Below, piece after piece: positions 43,849-47,964 of a DNA stretch of 47,964 bases (the first letter of the stretch is position 1; every line of letters starts with the position of its first letter). The DNA is taken from the NCBI GenBank assembly GCA_949289625.1, contig CASEPH010000087.1, forward strand, positions 1 through 47,964, given 5' to 3'. The stretch is from an uncultured Clostridia bacterium (GTDB lineage Bacteria; Bacillota_A; Clostridia; Oscillospirales; Oscillospiraceae). The notes under the pieces are model-generated. The model made no database searches. It saw only the letters and a list, made by a program, of their open reading frames with translations, and was not told the origin of the DNA. A program made the translations under genes and the position numbers.

Positions 43849-45588
43849 ATGCCTTATGTGATCGACCAAAAAAACTGTTCCGGTTGCCACCGCTGCCGGA
43901 TGGAATGTCCCGCAGATGCAATCCGTTTCCGAAACGACAAGTATTGGATCGACCCGGAGAAATGTGTAAGCTGCGGCACCTGTGAAAGTGTTTGCCACAA
44001 CGGAGCGATCTCGAACCCGGACAGCCGAAAGCCTCAGGCAGCGCCCCATGAGACCATCCATATGGATTGTGACGTCTGCGTTATCGGTGCCGGAGGCGCG
44101 GGCATGGTGGCGGCAGCCAAGGCTCAGGACCTGGGGGCCAAAGTCATTGTGCTGGAGAAGAACCATGAGATCGGCGGCTCTGCCTACTACGCAACAGGCT
44201 TTGGAGTCCATTACTCCAAGCTCCATCAGGAAGCAGGAAAGCCCGACAATCGGGGAAAGAGCTATCAGCAGTTTCTTAAAAAGGTAGAGGGGTATGATGT
44301 AGACGCAGAGCTTCTAAAACGTCTGTTTGCGGCCAATGCCGACTGGATCGACTGGATGATCGACGAACATAACTTCCGAGAGCTCTACGAATACAATCCC
44401 AAGGGTTTTGGCCCCATGACGCTGCGAAAAAAGGTGACGCCGCCCTGGAATGATCGCCGCATTGACGCTATGATTGGTCCCGGCGGAGGCGGGTGGCTGA
44501 TTCCCACAACGCTGCTGAAGGATTTTACGGAAAAGGGCGGTACGGTCCTGTGCAATACTCCTGCCAAAGAGCTTGTAACAGATGCAAACGGTGCTGTAAT
44601 GGGCGTTGTGGCTGAAGATGCAGGCGGCCGGATCGAGATTGCCTGTAAGGCTGCGGTGGTGGCCTCCGGCGCCTTTACCCGGAATAAGGAGATCATGGAT
44701 AAGATGCAGCCCTTGTTTTATGATGACGAAGGGAAGCAGCCGGTACATATCTTCACTTGCTCCACATGCACCGGCGACGGAATTACCATGTGCGAAAAGA
44801 TTGGGGCGGATGTGGATTATGTCAACCGTCGCGTCAATATGTTCGGTCCCATGCGGCATCCCTATCCCGGTGTATCCCTGAACATTGGAAACGGCCCCAT
44901 GTTCCGCACCACGGGAGAGCGCTATCACATGACCTTTGGTATGACTGAGGTCAGTGATCTGGCCTATGATCCCAAGCGGTACATCTGGAAAATCGTAGAC
45001 GATGCCAACGCCCAGGCCAATATTGAGGCAAAAATCAAGCAGGGTCGGGACGACAACGGCGTGGACATCAGCTGGTTCCTGAAGGACTGGAGAAAAGTGC
45101 TTCAGGAGGAGGTGGAAGCCGGAGCAGTGGTCATTGCGGACACACTGACAGAATTGGGCGCCAAGCTGGATTATGACCCGGTGAAGTTTGCTGCGGATAT
45201 TGATGAATACAACCAGTCCCTGCTGGAGCCCAAGAAACCCATGATGCCGCCGATGGACCTGGGCGGTGACGGCGAGGGAGAGGGGATGCCTATGACGATG
45301 ATGGGACCACCGGCTCAGCCCATTGCCAAGGGGCCGTTCTATGCGATCAAAATGACCATGTTCCATGAAAACTCTATGGGCGGTATGGTCATTGATAAAA
45401 ATGCCAACGTATTAAAGGGCGGAAAGCCCATTCCCGGACTGTATGCCGCTGGAGATACGACCCGGGGCGTGATGGTGCCGGGTGACATTGGTGTGCAGTA
45501 CATCGAGGGCGTATTTACGGCGCTGACCTATGCCTTCAACAGCGGCTATATCTCCGGTGAAGAGGCGGCTCGGTACGCATTAAGCTAA
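43849..45588 (+). CDS. Ferredoxin-FAD fusion reductase (2x[4Fe-4S] plus fumarate-reductase-like flavoprotein), paralogue of 20960
   Basis: The 579-residue protein is collinear with that at 20960. It has ferredoxin cysteines 10, 13, 16, 20 and 39, 42, 45, 49, the FAD fold VCVIGAGGAGMVAAA, IVLEKNHEIGGSA, CTGDGITMCEKIGADVDY and the end GLYAAGDTTRGVMVPGDIG. Long blocks are identical (RNDKYWIDPEKC, VNMFGPMRHPYP). The N-terminal substrate-domain part (residues about 150-215) differs, with KGFGPMTLRKKVTPPW here, so substrates probably differ. Residues about 457-490 carry a Met/Pro/Gly insertion (PKKPMMPPMDLGGDGEG). AAGGAGG precedes the ATG. It is followed after 31 bp by a LysR gene on the same strand, forming a reductase-regulator operon. 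Confidence 0.86.
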   Translation: MPYVIDQKNCSGCHRCRMECPADAIRFRNDKYWIDPEKCVSCGTCESVCHNGAISNPDSRKPQAAPHETIHMDCDVCVIGAGGAGMVAAAKAQDLGAKVIVLEKNHEIGGSAYYATGFGVHYSKLHQEAGKPDNRGKSYQQFLKKVEGYDVDAELLKRLFAANADWIDWMIDEHNFRELYEYNPKGFGPMTLRKKVTPPWNDRRIDAMIGPGGGGWLIPTTLLKDFTEKGGTVLCNTPAKELVTDANGAVMGVVAEDAGGRIEIACKAAVVASGAFTRNKEIMDKMQPLFYDDEGKQPVHIFTCSTCTGDGITMCEKIGADVDYVNRRVNMFGPMRHPYPGVSLNIGNGPMFRTTGERYHMTFGMTEVSDLAYDPKRYIWKIVDDANAQANIEAKIKQGRDDNGVDISWFLKDWRKVLQEEVEAGAVVIADTLTELGAKLDYDPVKFAADIDEYNQSLLEPKKPMMPPMDLGGDGEGEGMPMTMMGPPAQPIAKGPFYAIKMTMFHENSMGGMVIDKNANVLKGGKPIPGLYAAGDTTRGVMVPGDIGVQYIEGVFTALTYAFNSGYISGEEAARYALS

Positions 45589-45619
45589 GGAGGCCGCACA
45601 GACCGGGAGGAGGGAGCCT

Positions 45620-46540
45620 ATGAATACCACGCAACTGCGGTATTTTCTTGAACTTGCCCAGACGCTGAATTATTCTGTGACGGCACAGCAGCTCTATGTG
45701 ACGCAGCCCACACTGTCCCGCAGTATCATGGCGCTGGAGGAGGAAATCGGCGCAAAGCTGTTTTATCGGGAAAACGGGAATGTATCCCTGACCCCTGCGG
45801 GGCAGCTGCTCCGCCAGGAAATTCTGCCGTTGTCCATGCGGTATGAGGGAATGCTTCAACGTGTGCGGAATGTGGGAAACGGTCTGGCGGGGGAGTTACA
45901 TATTGCCTTGTCTGAGGAGCAGCAGATGCCAAGTTCTTTGCTGGCTGCGATCAAGTCCTTTTCTGCGGCATATCCCAATGTGGAGTTTCGTTTTAGCCGA
46001 ATGAATACCAACCTTATTCGGGTGGCCTTTCAGGAGGAGACCCTTGACCTGGCCGTGGGATTGGAGTTTGTTCCTCGGAAAAACAATACAGACATGACAA
46101 AGTTCTTGTTGCTGGAACAGGAACGGCCATGTCTGGTGCGAGCCTTCACCGGAGAACAGGGAGCAACCATGACCATCACACCGAGGGAATGTCAAGCAAT
46201 ACTTGGAAAGAAAAAATTGGTGTTCCCGTCTCCTCAATTTTTGGGAGATCAGACAGCGGACCCCGTTGAGTCGTTGCGAGAGATGCTCCATCTGCCGGAG
46301 CTTACGCTCGATGTAAACTATGTACAGGATGCGAACGCAGTATCGCTGTATGTAGCGGCGGGGCTGGGGGTAACCATTGTCAATCGAAGCCACAGTATTA
46401 CTCGGGAAAACGGAGTGGGAGTACAGGAAATTTTGGGAGCGGAGCCATACCGGAAGGTCCTGGAATATCGTGCAGACTGCCGAAATCCGATATTGGCCCG
46501 GTTTTTGGACCGTCTTCGGGCCAATCATGGATCCATGTAA
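45620..46540 (+). CDS. LysR-family regulator, co-transcribed with the ferredoxin-FAD reductase
   Basis: The 306-residue protein has a LysR HTH (NTTQLRYFLELAQTLNYSVT, then YVTQPTLSRSIMALEEEIGA) and a substrate-binding-fold effector domain. GGGAGGAGGGAG lies ahead of the ATG. The gene begins 31 bp after the reductase stop with no promoter or terminator between, so it is in the same transcript. This differs from the usual divergent LysR arrangement and suggests positive feedback with the reductase. Its target may include the TGGACA-type promoters nearby. Confidence 0.88.
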   Translation: MNTTQLRYFLELAQTLNYSVTAQQLYVTQPTLSRSIMALEEEIGAKLFYRENGNVSLTPAGQLLRQEILPLSMRYEGMLQRVRNVGNGLAGELHIALSEEQQMPSSLLAAIKSFSAAYPNVEFRFSRMNTNLIRVAFQEETLDLAVGLEFVPRKNNTDMTKFLLLEQERPCLVRAFTGEQGATMTITPRECQAILGKKKLVFPSPQFLGDQTADPVESLREMLHLPELTLDVNYVQDANAVSLYVAAGLGVTIVNRSHSITRENGVGVQEILGAEPYRKVLEYRADCRNPILARFLDRLRANHGSM

Positions 46541-46612
46541 AAGCGTAGCACTCTAGGATTCGGTGATTATAGGAATGTCCTGTAATAATATATTTTTTAA
46601 GGAGGAACGACC

Positions 46613-47964
46613 ATGAAAAGAATTGTTTGTTTGCTGCTCTCTCTGCTGTTGCTTGTGAGCGTATTTGCAGGCTGCGGCGCTCCGACGGAATCTGCTTCGG
46701 TGAGTGCAGAACCGGAGAAAACGGCCGCCCCCTCACCCGTGGAGGAGACTCCGACACCTGTGGAAAGCAGTATAGCAGAGCCGGCTTCCGCAGAGGAATC
46801 CGTGGTGGATGCCGGACCAGTCCATCAGTTGCCCTTGACCGATGAGCCAATCACGTTGACTATGTTCACGGGCATGAACCCCAACCTGATGACCGTGATT
46901 GAAACCTATGCGGAAACTGGCATGCTGAAATGGCTGGAGGAAGTGACCGGGGTACATATTGATGTTCCCGCCGTGCATCCGGCCTCCCAGGCAGAGAAGT
47001 GGACGCTGATGCTGGCCTCCGGCGACTATACGGATTTCCTCTATGGCCTCGGCTCCTATCCTGGCGGCGTGACTGGTGCGGTGGAGGACGAGATCGTCTA
47101 TGATCTGAACCAGTTCCGAGAGCAGATGCCGCTGTTTTTTGACCTGCTGGAATCTGACGAGGAGATAGTGCGGGACTGCACGCTGGACAACGGCGCAGTT
47201 CCCTGTACATATCGCATTTACGGGGGAGATTACTACCAGATGACTGACGGACCTGTGATCCGTGCAGATTGGCTGAAGGAGCTGGATATGGAGGTCCCTG
47301 AGACCTATGACGAGTACTACGAAGTGCTCAAGGCCTTCAAGAACGAGTACGGCGCCACCATGTGGTTCTCTGCGGCAGAAAGTCCGGTGCTGGCAGAGGG
47401 ATATGGCATCCGTGCCGGGTATACCTTTGGCATGGGAAACAGTCTGGATTGCTGGTATGTAGAGGATGGCGAAGTACAGTGCGGGTTCTTCTCCGAAGAA
47501 TTCCAGGACTATATGGCTATGATGCAGAAATGGTATTCCGAAGGCCTTCTGAACCCCGACTTTGCCATGGTGTCCGGACGGTTTTTGAACAGTGTTAGCG
47601 GTGAATTCGCGAAAGCGACTAACGGCGATTTCGGCGTTTGGCTGGAGGAGGCGCCTGCCTTCACTGCCTATGAGGGCTATGATATGGAGATCGTGGGCGC
47701 GCCCATCCCACGTAAAAATCACGGAGATGTGATCTCAACCAAGGCAGGCGTTACCAAGGTGGACGGACAGCAGTTTGCCATTGCAACCACCTGTGAGCAT
47801 CCTGAGCTGGCGGCGGAGTGGCTGGACGTTTGGTACACCGACGAGGGCACCGAGAAGGCCAACTGGGGCACCGAGGGCGAGACCTATACGATTAATGAGG
47901 ATGGCAGCCGCTCCTTTACAGAGCTGATCACCAATAACCCCGACGGCATCGCCATGAGCTTTGC
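46613..47964 (+). CDS. Extracellular solute-binding lipoprotein, 3' end outside window
   Basis: The 450 visible residues begin with a lipoprotein signal, KRIVCLLLSLLLLVSVFAGC, with the lipidated Cys in FAGCG. A long Pro/Glu/Ser/Thr-rich tether follows (residues about 22-70), then an extracellular family 1-like binding domain (TVIETYAETGMLKWLEEVTG, WGTEGETYTINEDGSRS). The start follows AAGGAGGA. It is a relative of the lipoprotein at 37340 and of the two degraded copies near 1404 and 10732. ABC permease genes may lie just beyond the window; none is inside it. The likely cargo is a sugar or glycoside. Confidence 0.88.
   Translation, partial: MKRIVCLLLSLLLLVSVFAGCGAPTESASVSAEPEKTAAPSPVEETPTPVESSIAEPASAEESVVDAGPVHQLPLTDEPITLTMFTGMNPNLMTVIETYAETGMLKWLEEVTGVHIDVPAVHPASQAEKWTLMLASGDYTDFLYGLGSYPGGVTGAVEDEIVYDLNQFREQMPLFFDLLESDEEIVRDCTLDNGAVPCTYRIYGGDYYQMTDGPVIRADWLKELDMEVPETYDEYYEVLKAFKNEYGATMWFSAAESPVLAEGYGIRAGYTFGMGNSLDCWYVEDGEVQCGFFSEEFQDYMAMMQKWYSEGLLNPDFAMVSGRFLNSVSGEFAKATNGDFGVWLEEAPAFTAYEGYDMEIVGAPIPRKNHGDVISTKAGVTKVDGQQFAIATTCEHPELAAEWLDVWYTDEGTEKANWGTEGETYTINEDGSRSFTELITNNPDGIAMSF

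Overview
The window looks like an accessory region of an anaerobic, gut-type Firmicutes chromosome, probably Clostridia close to Oscillospiraceae. The evidence is strong AGGAGG-type ribosome binding sites, moderately high GC, oxygen-sensitive iron-sulfur flavoenzymes, a fermentative CoA-transferase, and glycoside-use genes with extracytoplasmic sugar-type binding lipoproteins. The taxonomy is inference; no rRNA or other marker gene is present.

Left edge (1-1800): mobile-element debris. A DUF3846 gene end overlaps a metK gene whose 3' third has been replaced in frame by the tail of a group II intron reverse transcriptase. An intron domain V relic follows, then the last ~50 codons of a solute-binding-protein gene, then copy A of a ~257-bp repeat.

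Region 1 (1866-11783): a xylose/xyloside module lying between two ~98% identical ~257-bp direct repeats 10 kb apart. It holds an AraC regulator diverging from GH3 - xylA - xylB - beta-helix protein. The beta-helix gene is frameshifted, and behind it lies a frameshifted solute-binding-protein remnant ending in repeat copy B.

Region 2 (11967-25863): a CE1-like esterase, an OFA-type MFS transporter, an Old-Yellow-Enzyme-type iron-sulfur flavoenzyme, a BKACE (beta-keto acid cleavage) enzyme, a MATE exporter, a fumarate-reductase-like FAD protein, two ferredoxin-FAD fusion reductases (one coupled to a small ABM-like protein) and a LysR regulator.

Region 3 (25917-37062, all minus strand): a beta-helix protein with a Met/Pro/Gly minisatellite, two large GH3 glycosidases, an AraC regulator fused to a GH39-like domain that appears to have lost both catalytic glutamates, and a zinc-independent quinone-oxidoreductase-like MDR.

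Region 4 (37340-47964): an orphan solute-binding lipoprotein, LysR, CoA-transferase, a second OYE-type flavoenzyme, a third ferredoxin-FAD fusion reductase, a third LysR, and a second solute-binding lipoprotein running off the window.

Working interpretation (inference): the cell removes sugars, and possibly acyl groups, from plant glycosides with the GH3 enzymes and the esterase. The sugar goes through XylA/XylB, and the unsaturated or cyclic aglycone is reduced by a battery of flavoenzymes, each near its own LysR regulator. BKACE and the CoA-transferase may process the resulting acids. Two signals tie the parts together. Five of the promoters share a TTGGACA -35 box with 16-17 bp spacing to the -10 box. 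Met/Pro/Gly-rich insertions occur in unrelated proteins encoded here. No tRNA, rRNA, CRISPR array, intact transposase or integrase was seen.
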